From Austropuccinia psidii (Eukaryota; Basidiomycota; Pucciniomycetes; Pucciniales; Sphaerophragmiaceae): 64,000 bases of DNA. The first letter of the stretch is position 1. Each line of letters begins with the position of its first letter. A model generated the notes under the pieces. That model was given only the letters and a program-made list of their open reading frames with translations, was not told the DNA's origin and ran no database searches. The stretch is taken from contig JALGQZ010000003.1 of the NCBI GenBank assembly GCA_023105745.1, positions 71,770,696 to 71,834,695 on the forward strand. The letters run 5' to 3'. The translations under genes and the position numbers were made by a program. This document shows, in pieces, positions 10,012-21,463 of the stretch.

Positions 10012-13000
10012 GTGAAGATCATGTTGTGTTCAATGGTCTTCACTGCTTTCCATCCAGAGCACAATTGTGCATTCTGAATACTGGTGTCAAAAATTCTCTT
10101 GAATTATTTGTTTTTTCTTCTCTTTCTGATGTTTTTACAGTATTATCATTGATTCTGGTGCTACCAACTCATTTATTGTAAAGCAGTTTGTTCACAGGTA
10201 TTCATTTACTACATCAGAACTCCCAGATAATATTCCTCTTATCATTTTTGGACTCCTCTGAGTCCCCTTCCTTATTTGTTACTCACCATACTAAATATAT
10301 TGTTGAGCTTCCTTCATTTGCAAGCTTTGAATGGGACTTTTTAGTCATTGATACTCCCAAGGAAGACCTCATATTGGGCTTTGACTTTCTCAATCATTTT
10401 AATCAATCTATTTATTGGAGGCAAGGGCTGATAACCTTTAATTCTGATCATAAGTACTATTATGATCCTTCAAAACCTTCCAGTAATGATGTTTCTTCTG
10501 CCAAACAACATGCAGCTCTGGTTGGTGATTTTAGAACACCATCTTTTCCATCTTCTGTCCATATTCCTGCCCTTAAGTCCCATAAGTCATTACCATCCTC
10601 TAGAGATGAAGTTTTCAAAGAAATTCAAGATGTTGGAGAAGATAATTCTGTATCTTCACTTCATCTCTTCTTTGGGAATATGGACCTCCCTCCTTCATCT
10701 TATCATGACTCCCTGGAGGAGTTGTGGGATGAAGGGGAAGAGCCAGAAGAAGTAGAAACTGTGATGAAGGTTGTTCCCTCTGTCTATCACCAGTTCTTGG
10801 AAGTATTCTACAAGGTGAAAGCAGAGAAACTTCCTCCTCACCGCACCAGTGATCATCAGATTGAGCTGGAGGGCTCTCTACCTCCAGTTGGGGTGATCTA
10901 CTCTTTATCAAACCAAGAGTCAGATACACTAAGGGCCTACATTTCAGAGAATTTAGAGAAAGTTTTCATTCAGCAAAGCTCCTCTTCAAGAGGAGCACCT
11001 GTCCTGTCTGTTATAAAGAAGGATGGTGGCCTCAGTTTGTGTGTTGATTACAGCAAACTCAATGCTATTACTAGGAAGAACAAGTATCCTGTTCCTCCTA
11101 TGAATCAGCCCCTTAATGTCTGCAATGGTTCTTCTATCTTCTCCAATATTGATCTGCGTGGTGCATCCAACCTGCTCAGAATGAAGGAGGGAAATGAACA
11201 TTTGACATATTTTAGAACTAAATATGGCAGTGATTAGTACTTGGTTATGCCATTTGGGCTCACCAATGCTCCTGCCTCCTCTCAAAATCTTGTCAATGAT
11301 ATTTTCCAAGATCTTCTTGATGTTTTTGTTGTGGTTTATTTGGATGACATTATGGTCTTTTCCAACATTGAGGAAGAACATGTAACTCATATGTCCACTG
11401 TTTTTAGCAGAACCAGAGCCAATAACCTCTTTGCTAACACTTCTAAGTGCCTATTTCATGCCACTAGTGTTGAGTATCTAGGTTAAGTTGTTTTTTCTGA
11501 AGGCCTTAAGATGGACCAAGAAAAAATCCAGCAAGTTATCAATTGGATACCTTCAAGAAACCTCAAGGCTTTTTAATCATTCCTTGGCTTTGCCAACTTT
11601 TACCGCCATTTCATCAAGAATCATTCAAAGGAAATCAGTTAACTCACCAGTTTCCTCAAGACAGATTCCTGTTTCCCCCTCAATGAGGAAGCTCGTAGTA
11701 AGTTCCACCAACTTAAAGAGGCTTTCACCACTTTTCCAATCCTTTCCCACTTCAATCCTTCTCTACCCACCAATGTAGAGACCAATGCATCCAATTATGC
11801 CTTGGGTGCTGTACTGAGTCAGGTTTCTCACTCAGGAAAACATCCCATTGCATTCAACAGCCACAAGCATATTTGAGCAGAGCTCAACTATGAGATTCAT
11901 GAAAAGGAACTCCTTGGAATAGTCTGGGCTCTCAAGCGCTGGAGAGCTTTTTTCCTTTCTCTTTCTTCCTCCTTTGAAGTTCTCACCAATCATTATTCAC
12001 TGCACTACTTCATTTCATCAAAGATTCTCACTTGCCGTCAAGCCCGCTGAGCTGAATTTCTCTCTGAATTTCATCTTCCCATTGCTTACTGCCCTGGCCG
12101 CCTGGCCACCCTTCCAGATGCATTGTCACCTTGGGAAAACATTTACCCAGAGAGGGGGTAAGATTTCATCAGCAAGAATCCATTGAATTATCAAAAAAAT
12201 AATCAAGTAAGATGAAATTAAAGCCTCAAATCTCTTTGCAGTCAAGGTGGAATCACCTTCAAGATTTATTGGCTCAATTCAGAAAGCATTATCGCAACGT
12301 TCTCAATATAGAAGGATTCTTCAAGATCTGGGTAAAGGTAAATCTGCTCAAGATTATTCTCTTAATTCCTCTTCCCAACTTCTCATATTCAAATATCAGT
12401 TGGTGGTCCCAAATAACCCCACAATTCAACTCACCATATTTCAAAAGAGGCATGACCCTCCTCTAGCTGGACACCCTGTCCAAGAGAAGACTCTCAAGCT
12501 TGTCAAGTGGGATTTTCGCTTTTCTGGAATGACTCAATTTATCAAGGATGATGTCTCATCCTTTCAACAGTGTTCAAGAAACAAAAATATTCATCACAAG
12601 AAGTTTGGACTGCTCAAACCTCTTCCAATTCCAAATGTTCCTTGGATTTTTCTTTCAATGGATTTCATCACTCAATTGCCACTGTCCAATTCATTTGACT
12701 CAATCTTTATCATATTGCACAGATTCTCAAAAACTGTCAGTTTTCATTTCAACAATGTCTTCAATCATTCACTGGATTTGGCCCATTTATTCATCAAGAA
12801 TATCTTTTCAAAGAATTGCCTTCCTTCAAGCATTGTTAGTGATAGAGCTTCTCTCTTTGTTTCTTCCTTTTGGACAAATCTTGTTCAGAAGCTCAAGATT
12901 CCAAGAGAGATGGCATCTGCTTACCATCCAGAAACTGAGGGACAGACAGAGAGGGTAAATCAGATACTAGAACAGTACCTTTGGATGTATGTCAGTTATC

Positions 13001-13725
13001 ATCAAGATGATTGGAACACCTGGCTCCCTCCGGCTAAATTTGCCTACAATAACTCTGACCACTATTCAACAAAACAATCACCATTTTTCACTGTTTATGG
13101 AAGAGATCCACATTTTGACTCAGTTCACATTACACAAGATACTCCTGCTGGAAATTTATCAACAAAAATCCAATCAGTACATCAAGATGTCAAGAGAGGA
13201 CTTGAAATTGCCATAAACAGGTTTAAGAGGTATGCAGATAAAGGTAGAGCAAGTCCACCTATTTTCAATCCTGGTGACATGGTATGGCTTTCTTCCAAGA
13301 ACATCAAATCAACTAGACCCATCAAAAAACTGTCTGAAAGATGGCTGGGTCCTTTTCTAATCTTGAAGAAAGTCAGTACTCATGCCTACCACCTCAAGCT
13401 CCCATCTCAATGGAAGTCCATCCACCCAGTCTTCCATATTTCACTCTTAGAACCAGTCAAGCCATCAAAAATCCCAAATCAGCATCAAGAGCCTCCTCCT
13501 CCAATAATTATTGAAGAAGAAGAGGAATGGGAAGTCTCTCAAATACTGGACTTTAAGCTCAAGAGAGGCAAATTGTGGTATCTGGTTGAATGGAAAGGTT
13601 TCAGTCAAGACTCAGAAAGATCCACTTGGGAACCAACTGAAAAACTCAAGAATTGTCTTGAACTGGTCGAGGATGTTTATTTTTTATATCTTGACAAGCC
13701 AGGACCCAATTCTTCAAGAGCTTGA
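10012..13725 (+). pseudogene. Pol of element A: protease, RT, RNase H, integrase, chromodomain
   Basis: Domains run in the Ty3/gypsy order. The protease D-S-G-A-T lies near 10151. The reverse transcriptase has Y-L-D-D near 11338. RNase H spans about 11790-12150. The integrase has an H-H-C-C finger (about 12450-12590) and the catalytic residues D in M-D-F, D in S-D-R and E in T-E-R-V. A C-terminal chromodomain lies at about 13520-13700. Stops interrupt RT and RNase H, including TAG at 11235, TAA at 11484 and others to about 12190. The integrase half from 12247 is open for 492 codons, an uneven pattern of decay. The chromodomain would be expected to target insertion to marked chromatin. Confidence 0.88.
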
Positions 13726-14484
13726 TTTTTATGGTGCTTGGTGGGGAGAGGAATTACCAAAAGTAAGTCCCACTCCTGGTATGCACCCTTAAAGGTATTC
13801 TACACTTTCTTGTTGTAAGCATCACCTTTGCCACTCTATGAGCACTCTGCAATTTTTGAACACAGATCTTTGGCCTGGCTTTCAAAATCAATCCCAAAAA
13901 TTATGGCCATTTTCACTTGGGAAAATGGACCATTCCTTTCCTTAATTGCTTTCCAAGTCAGTCTTTCAGAAAATTTATTTTCTTTCTATGGAACTGGTGG
14001 AAGTGGTAATTACCAAAAGTAAGCTCTTCTCCTGGTGTGCACTTCCCTGAGGGGTCTAAAATCTGTCAAAAAATCATCTAGCATCAAATTCTCCTTGCCA
14101 GGTCCTTGGCCAATTCCAAAATCAATTATCAACCTCTGTGATGAAGATTGGAACCTCCTCAAGATTCATTTCTCTTTTATTTTTCTTTTGTTGATTTCAT
14201 TTTCATTCTTTAATTTTCTTTTTATTTTCTTTTTCAATTTTCTTTACTTACACCAAATCAATTCATGAACGTCCGTCATTCTAAATTTACATCAATTCTG
14301 AAGCCAATGTCAAAAGAAGATTAAGCAAGTCCTGCATCACATGCCAACTTTTCAATATCAGTATCCAATTATTTTTCCCTTAATCACTCCTCTTGAAATC
14401 CCTTTCTCAAATCCTTTCCAGTTTCCCCAACAGGCTTCACCTTGTGTTGGTGCTCAGGAGATTACCATTCCAAGGTGGGGGTAC
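13726..14484 (+). other. 3' noncoding region of element A with a tandem duplication
   Basis: Two related segments begin near 13740 and 13990. Both contain AATTACCAAAAGTAAG followed by a C- and T-rich stretch and a TGCAC motif. The same pair occurs in B near 34090 and 33790. GTAAG in each copy resembles a splice donor. The polypurine tract lies at 14472-14481. Confidence 0.6.
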
Positions 14485-16028
14485 TGTCACAACCATGGCA
14501 ATTACCCTCTTTGACTCCATATGTCATATCAGTGCCATATCAATCTTATGGCAATTTGGCCATATCCATAATCACTGGCCAACTGGGCCCTCTCATCGTT
14601 TCTGGCCTTTTATGGTCATTTCACTCCTGGGGGCCAACCTGGTGCTTCACTATCATCAGGCCGTTCCAGGCCATTCTCTAATTTTGATCACTTTAACGTA
14701 TTTTTTAGTCAACAGGAAAAATACAGCCCAAAAGGCTGTATTTGGATTTTTAAGATTTAAATACAGTTTTGTGCATTTTTGCGCACTTTGCACATTTTGT
14801 GCATTTTTGCTGTATTCAGCTGTATATGCCATTTTCCCATTTATTATGCAAAATATGTCCAAAAGGCATTATCAGGCCCTCTGGGGATTAATTTCCAGTA
14901 TTTTAAATTTTGTACACTTTTGTGCATTTTGTGCATTTTTGCGCACTTTGCACAAATACAGTTTTAAAGCTGTATAAGTTGTATTTGGCCAATACACCGA
15001 GAAACACCTTGTCATCTTTGAAGTCACCCAAAACCCAATTTTCACTCTCATCCTCCTGTCTTCACTAACAAAGACCTTTGGATATTTTCACCCTTCAGAA
15101 ACTCAAATTGTCATAAATAGTGTTATACACCATTCTTCATCTTTTTTCACCAAAATTCCAATGGTGTCAATATCAGAGGGGTAATTCAACATCCTGTAAG
15201 TCACCAAAGTGTCATGTCATCCAGATGACCCATCAAGGCTCAAGTGAACATGTAATTTCTCAAATACCAATGACACCATCAGGAATTCATTGGTTATTCT
15301 CATTTCAAGTATTCCCTCCAAGGGAATATTGTCAATTCATTCCCAAGGGGTATTCAAGAAACAGTTCCAATCAAGTTTTCAAGTGTCAATGCTCCATCAA
15401 TACAGCTTGGCAACCACATTCATTTCAATACAGTCTGGATTCATCAAGACCTGTATTTCAAACATACATCATGGGAAAATCATTTGACACAGTTCATTTC
15501 CCAATCTGGCAAGGTATACACTTCATCATGCTGTCAATACAGCTTCAAGGATTCAATACAGACCAGCTGTCAGCCTGCAGGAGTCAATCTCTCAGCTTTT
15601 CACATATACCAGCCTCCTTTGACCCTAGGGGGCTTTCCCCCAGTTGATTAATATATTTGGATTTTCTTTCATCTTTATTTATCTTACCATTTTTGTTAAG
15701 TGAATACTGATATTATCAAGTCAGTCATTTAGCACCTTTTCTCTTTTCTTTCTTTGCCTGTCAATGGATATTTGGTGGTCATATCCTTACTCATTCCATT
15801 GTTCATCTTGGCAGGTTGAAAAAGTGATTAAGGACTTACTTGGTTGGCTCCTTGGCCATTTGGCTTCTCATTTTTCTTATTGCATCTCATTTTTGTACTT
15901 TCATTCTTCTTAGAGAAATTCAATTCTTTATTTTTATTTTCTTCATTCTTTTGGAGTCTTTCAAGTGAGCTCCCTGATTTCTGAGTGCCAGGCCACTTTT
16001 GTTTTTCTTTCCAAGAGCCCCTGTGACA
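14485..16028 (+). repeat. 3' LTR of element A, divergent from its 5' LTR
   Basis: Starts TGTCACAACC and ends CCCCTGTGACA. Only the terminal regions clearly match the 5' LTR. The body lacks the GGCC-dense block. It carries two copies of a GTGCATTTTGTGCAT-type segment (about 14765-14815 and 14912-14960). Confidence 0.8.
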
Positions 16029-16334
16029 GGTTGTAAGGTGTGCAAAATGAGGTTTCATTGAGGCTTGAAGTTTTTCCAACATTTTTTCAAGATTTTCTAT
16101 TCTTTTTTCTGCATCATTTCTATCAGATGGACCAGGTCTGTCATATTTCTTCCCATCCTTTATGCCCTGGTTTATTTTCTTTTGATAGTCCCATTTGGGG
16201 TTTTGCATTGGTTTGTTAGAAGAACCAGCAAAAAGTGCTTTCTCATTTTGTTGAAACCTTGAGTGTTCATTGGCAACTTGACTAATAACTGCAGCCGGAG
16301 TGAAGGGCTTTATGTCATAAAGAGCCTGTACCAA
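16029..16334 (-). pseudogene. Fragment of a copia-type gag
   Basis: A minus-strand frame directly abutting the outer edge of element A. It resembles, from memory, the region before the zinc knuckle in Ty1/copia Gag proteins of rusts: an L-x-A-L-Y-D-(I/V)-K-P-F-T motif followed by a charged helical stretch. It breaks off at the LTR boundary. Assignment is tentative; a search with the translated fragment against rust copia Gag proteins would settle it. Confidence 0.4.
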
Positions 16335-17761
16335 TTTGGTCAGTTTTTTATCTCCATTAAAACTTCAGATAAATGTAGCAGCAAGCAGGCTTCACCACAG
16401 AAAAAGACTGGGGACTTGCATACAGGTCCTTTACAGTATCTTCAGCTTATGTCTGAGTGTATCTCTGGAAGTATCCCTAGTTTAACTCACATTCATTGTA
16501 TTCTGACATTTTTAATCCCCCTTTAATTTTTATTAATATTTTCTCAACCCAATATATACACTGGCAACAAACATAGGGAATGAATCTTATTAAATGTTTG
16601 GATTGTGAGAGCATTGAAATTCCCTCATGATGCTCATAGTTAGTAGAATAATCTTCAAATTATCTCATTAATTGAGCTTCTTACAATTCACTTCATGGAT
16701 GCTTGTGGATTTTGAAAGTTCATCCAGCTATATGGGGAGCCTTGAAAAGGAATTCTTTTATACTTGTAGCATTAATTGCTTCTTTGATCTTATTGTCATT
16801 CTGCTGCCTTGATTCTTGAATTTATTTGATTTTAACTTATCTTTCATGTTGGCTTAAAGAAAGAGGATAACTTAAGAATTAAGAAATTCTATTTACCAGA
16901 ATGCTTGTTTTCAGATGAATCAAAAATTAAGCCTGAATTAATTTCACACAATGATAATAATAAGTAATGATGAATTTAAAAATGATAATGGTAATTATTT
17001 TGAGGGAATCCTGTCCAAATTTAGATTAAAAATGGGTGTTCCTCCTTAAAATGATGAATATTTTGGAAAAATAAGATCTAATAATTTCATAATCAGTAAA
17101 ATACCTCTCCTTGAGTGATGATTATCATCATAGAAATTGGCAAAAATTATTGGAAAGGATGTTTCCATCAAAATTAATCTTAATTTATTAGAATAATGTT
17201 TCAAAATAAAATATGGATAAATAATAAACTTGAAGCTCTTCAAGTAGTGAGCCAATGGCCTTCAACATGATTTAATGATTAATTTTTAAATTAGATTCTT
17301 GATGATTTCTGCAAAGGAAAAATAAACAAAGTATAGGAATAATTTGATGAATTAAAAAAAGATAGAAAGGGGCTGCATAGGCCACAAATGAAAAGTTTTG
17401 TCCAGTGCTGGATATATCTTGGAGGGAACTCCACATTTGGAAAGGAACTTGTCTCCTCATAGATAATTTCTCTTAAAATAAAAATCCAAGGATTTGGGAC
17501 AACAGTAATAAGAAATTTAATTGATCTGCAGATTTGGAATATATTTATGTCCGTTAATAAACTAATTTTCAAAATATAATTCATTTTTTATGCTATCAAG
17601 AAAAATTCAGGGGCTAAATCTTTAGCTTATCAAAATCACTTACAAAGTCCCCAAGGGTCTTTCCACTATATAGCCCATGCAATCCTATCATTTAGTTTCC
17701 ATTTGTCCTAAAAATTCATATCACACTGATATATTAAATTTTCATTCTAAAAATTTACAGT
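16335..17761. other. AT-rich region without a supported gene
   Basis: Minus-strand open frames between 17046 and 17584 look random in composition. The region must hold the SNF2 promoter and possibly an upstream exon, since TTTACAG just before 17761 resembles a splice acceptor. Confidence 0.45.
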
Positions 17762-20121
17762 ATGATTTCAATATTTTGTCTTGGGTTTTTTATTATTCAA
17801 ACTGAAAAAAAAATCAATATTGAACAATCCTTTCCAACCTCTCTGAGCTCAGTAATATTCAGGAGAGTATTTAATTCTATTCATATACTATTAGAATCTG
17901 ACTTGAGACATCTTGGGAGCCTTAATTCTTTCCAAAGTTTCCATCTGGGTTCACTGCTTGATATTTTTGGAGGAGTGGCTGAAGGCTTGAATTCTGAAAC
18001 ATATAAAAAATACAAAAACTATAATAAAGTCCCTTTTATAAATTCTTTCACAAATTTCAAGAATAAAGATAAAAATATCCTATTACATGGATGTGTTTTT
18101 GTGGATAAAGGGAATATTTTCCAAACAAGAGAGGCTTTCAAGAATGCAAACATGGCTCTGAGACATATTGAAAACCATAGCTCACCTTTATTTATTTATA
18201 TTCCTCAATATTTTGATCTTTATCAAGCTTCCAACAATACAAGTTTAACTAGTTCTGTTACTTCAATACCTAATTGTCAAACCAATCATTCATTGCACCA
18301 AATCCAGGGTATTTCCTTTCTCTTAAATATTGACAAAAATATGGAAAGAATTTGTGAAAACCTATGGAAACATTCAGATAACGTATGGATTAAAAAAGTG
18401 TTTTCTAATGCTGTTGAAAATGGGATGATACCACAAGATATTGTGTGCAAAAGTAGGGGTGGAATATTGGCTGATGATATGGGACTTGGAAAATCATTGA
18501 CAACTTTATGCTTGATTAAAAAAACACAAAATGAAGCATTGAAGTACTCATAAATATCTAAGGACCATGTCCCACCTACTTTGATCATTGTACCACTTTC
18601 TACTTTGCATAACTGGGAGAATGAAATAAGACTACATTTTCATGCTGGTAGTTTACCATATTCAATATTCCATGGTTCCAATTGTAATTTCATTTCATTC
18701 CAAAATTTGAAGCAGAATGCAATTATCATCACCACATATGATGTTATTGCTGGTTATAATGTTGATGATGTTCATGGGATGAGAATAAACCCACTTTTGG
18801 TGAATTGGTTCAGAATAGTGTTGGATGAAGCCCAGTAAGCTTCTCTTTGTGATTCTTAAATAAAAAAGTACTGAAATTTTTACATCAATTAGCTACATAA
18901 AGGAACAATCTACTCATAGAGCATTCACAATATTGAATTTAAACTCCAAAAGAAAGTTATGCCTTACAGGAACACCATTACAAAACAATCTTTGGGATCT
19001 ACATAGTCTGTTGAGGTTTTTACTAGTAGAACCATGGAATCTCAAGCCTTTATGGGAAAATTGCATAATCAAACAAATATCATCTGGGAATCAAATGGCA
19101 ATCCAATCATTACAGCTTATAATGCAAACACTCACCTTGAGAAGATTGAAAGCCAACCTACTGGATCTTCCCAAGAAAGTGCAACATGGAGTTGGAATTG
19201 AAATCTATGAGCCATGGAAAACAGTTTATTTCAAAAAGCATGAAGATTTTAGTGCATTGTGTGGAAAACAGAGGTCCAAAGCAGTTCAATGGGATTCATC
19301 AGAATTTTTCTCCAGATTATCATATTTGAGGCAGCTTTGCAATCATCAAGCACTAATAGAAAGGGAAGAAGGGGGAAGGAGATATACCTGGAAAGAAGGA
19401 TCCAAAGTGGTGCATATTGTTAGCCATCTCAAGGAGTTTTTTCAGAAGGAGCCAGGCTTAAGATATCCCAAAGTAGTTGTTTTTTCAGAATACAAAAGGT
19501 TTCTTGATATGTGAGCTCAAATCCTTCTACTACCTGTCATTTGAATAATTTTATTGATCAAATATTGTAAAAAGTATTGAAATTGCACTGGATGAAAGTG
19601 GAATATCCAATTTGATGATGCATGGAATGCTCAAAAATGATCAAAGGATCCAAATCCTTGAAGAATTCAGAAAAATCCAAAATCTCAAGTTCTTCTTACA
19701 ACAAAAGGCACAGGTGGTGTTGGTATTGATCTGAGATGTGCTCAAAATGTCTACATAATGATAAGACAGTATTTAGATACACTTGAAGCTTCATCTAATA
19801 TTATTCCAATTACTTAAATTAGGAACCAGGTTGGAACCCTTCAACTGATGATCAAGCAGTTGCTAGGCTTTATCGGCTAGGGCAAAAAAAAGAAGTTCAT
19901 GTATTTCATTATATAACTGTTGGTAGTATTGAGGTGAATATTCAGCAAGTTAGAAGGAAGAAACAGCAGCTTCAGATGTAAGATAGTTTATACTCAACCA
20001 ATATTTATCTTTTTTGGTAGCTAAAATGTTTTTATTTCATTTCAGGTTGAGCATTGGACATTTAGGTACTGTGAATCATGAATTGGACAAATTGATTGTG
20101 GAAACAATAGAAAAATCATGA
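17762..20121 (+). pseudogene. SNF2-family helicase-like ATPase, broken
   Basis: Six exons carry the ordered motifs of a SNF2 ATPase. The Walker A motif is G-G-I-L-A-D-D-M-G-L-G-K-S (18450-18495). Motif II becomes DEAH only after splicing of intron 18835-18892. Motif III is L-T-G-T-P-L-Q-N-N. Motif V is K-G-T-G-G-V-G (19700-19730) and motif VI is R-L-Y-R-L-G-Q. Introns include 18835-18892, 19511-19574 and 19978-20045. No RING finger lies between the two ATPase lobes, unlike RAD5/HLTF relatives that share this layout. An in-frame TAA (18551-18553) and an apparent one-base loss in the A run at 19671-19675 break the gene, and the join near 19769-19822 does not keep frame cleanly. Intact versions remodel nucleosomes or DNA repair intermediates in the nucleus. 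It converges on the gene at 20131. Confidence 0.8.
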
Positions 20122-20130
20122 ATTATTTTT

Positions 20131-20884
20131 TTAGGTTTCAGATAGTTGAAGTAAATGATGAATATCTATAAATGGCTTTGATTGTAACATTAGCTTCTCA
20201 TCATTAGTAAGCTTGAAAATATAATCATTTGAATAAAGATTTTCTGGAATTCCAATTGGAACTTTGGCTTCTTTCTCAAAAATACCAGTTTGTACTCTTC
20301 TACTTTCCAAGACATTTGGAATTCTATTGAATTTATGTTTTTGAATTTGCTTTTGAATTAATAAGTAATATAATTGGCTTGCTAACTTTGAGAATAAAGC
20401 TGACCTCCAATCCATTTTCATATTCAGTATCAGAGCAGCATCGTGGCTCATCAAATATGGAAGCTTCATCTTGATCAATTTTCAATGATAGCAATGTCTC
20501 TGAGCGATTTGATGATAGCTGAATATTAAATAACATCAATTGGTGTAAAAATCAATCACAAATAAAATAAAAACATACTTTCTTACACCACCTTGATTTC
20601 TGATTCTGACTAGCTTTTTTTGAAAGTGCTTGAGGAACCAATTTATCATTCTTAAGATCCTCTTGTCTCCCTCTGAACCAGCGCATTAGTATTAAAGACT
20701 TATTAACATTTGTATTATCCTTTGGATTTATCAAGAATATTTTCAATTCTCCTTGTTGGTGTAAATAGTTCCAGTCCTTGAGAACAAAGTTTGCAGATAT
20801 TTGATTCCATTTTGATTCCCAACATTGATTCCAAGCAAAGGTTGACATTGGGAAGCCTGATTTTAAGAGATCCTGTTGAGACAT
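20131..20884 (-). CDS. Unrecognised 212-aa protein, three exons
   Basis: Exons 20884-20579, 20518-20405 and 20349-20131 join in phase 0 through two short GT-AG introns (60 and 55 nt) and give 212 residues from an ATG. The first exon is rich in tryptophan, asparagine and lysine. The C-terminal part has a short acidic stretch followed by a basic one. I do not recognise a domain. The gene ends ten bases from the end of the convergent SNF2 gene, so the 3' ends probably overlap as transcripts. The clean splicing phase supports a real gene. Confidence 0.6.
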
Positions 20885-21463
20885 AGTTTTGTAAAGTGGT
20901 GAAATTAATATTCTTGGGTTTATAGACGATCTATCCTCTCCTGAGGTGTGATTGTGGGGATTTATAATTGGATTATCAGTGCAAGAAAAGGGTAAGTTCT
21001 CAACAATTTTGAGACTTTCTTCTTATGGAAGAGATTTCCAACTATTTATACCAGATGGAGATTGGAAATAGTTGATTTCCATGATCAACCAGCATTATTG
21101 ATGTATGGATCTTGATATTGCACTGGTAGGTAGTGGGATGATGGGATGTAATATCTTGTTGATAGTCCTGTTTGATTGGGGTATAGAGGTCTCAACAAAG
21201 TAATGTGAAGCTTTAGGCATAGTAAAACAGGTTAATTAAAGTCAGATTTCTGGGTATAGGTGGAAGAATCAAGAGAAAGGCTCCTATTTATCATAAATGA
21301 GAGGATTCTGGAGCCCTGTAGTTATTTTTTACAGTTTGAATGTGCCTGAAAGAAGCTACCTTGTGCAAAAGGAGCTTATTTGGGAAATTAAGCAATGAGA
21401 TATCAGGTTCAATAAAAATCACCCTGTTTTGAAAGAATAAAATCAAATTACAGAAAAAACTGA
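20885..21463. other. Intergenic sequence between two minus-strand genes
   Basis: No gene seen. It should contain the promoter of the 20884 gene and the 3' end signals of the FamR gene. Confidence 0.5.

Larger units (their letters stand above)
3838..16028 (+). mobile_element. Ty3/gypsy LTR retrotransposon A, decayed, with nested element D
   Basis: The order is 5' LTR, leader, gag, pol (protease, reverse transcriptase, RNase H, integrase, chromodomain), 3' noncoding and 3' LTR. A polypurine tract (AAGGTGGGGG, near 14472) directly precedes the 3' LTR. The LTRs begin TGTCA and end TGTGACA. gag is split by element D at 6460/9029, and pol carries many stops. The flanks (AACCA on the left, GGTTG on the right) do not form a target duplication. 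The two LTRs are strongly diverged, so the element is old, rearranged or recombinant. It is the same family as element B at 31602-51784. Confidence 0.88.

Noticed and set aside
17046..17584. Overlapping minus-strand frames upstream of the SNF2 gene
   Set aside because: Hydrophobic, AT-driven composition, no motif and no splice logic linking them.
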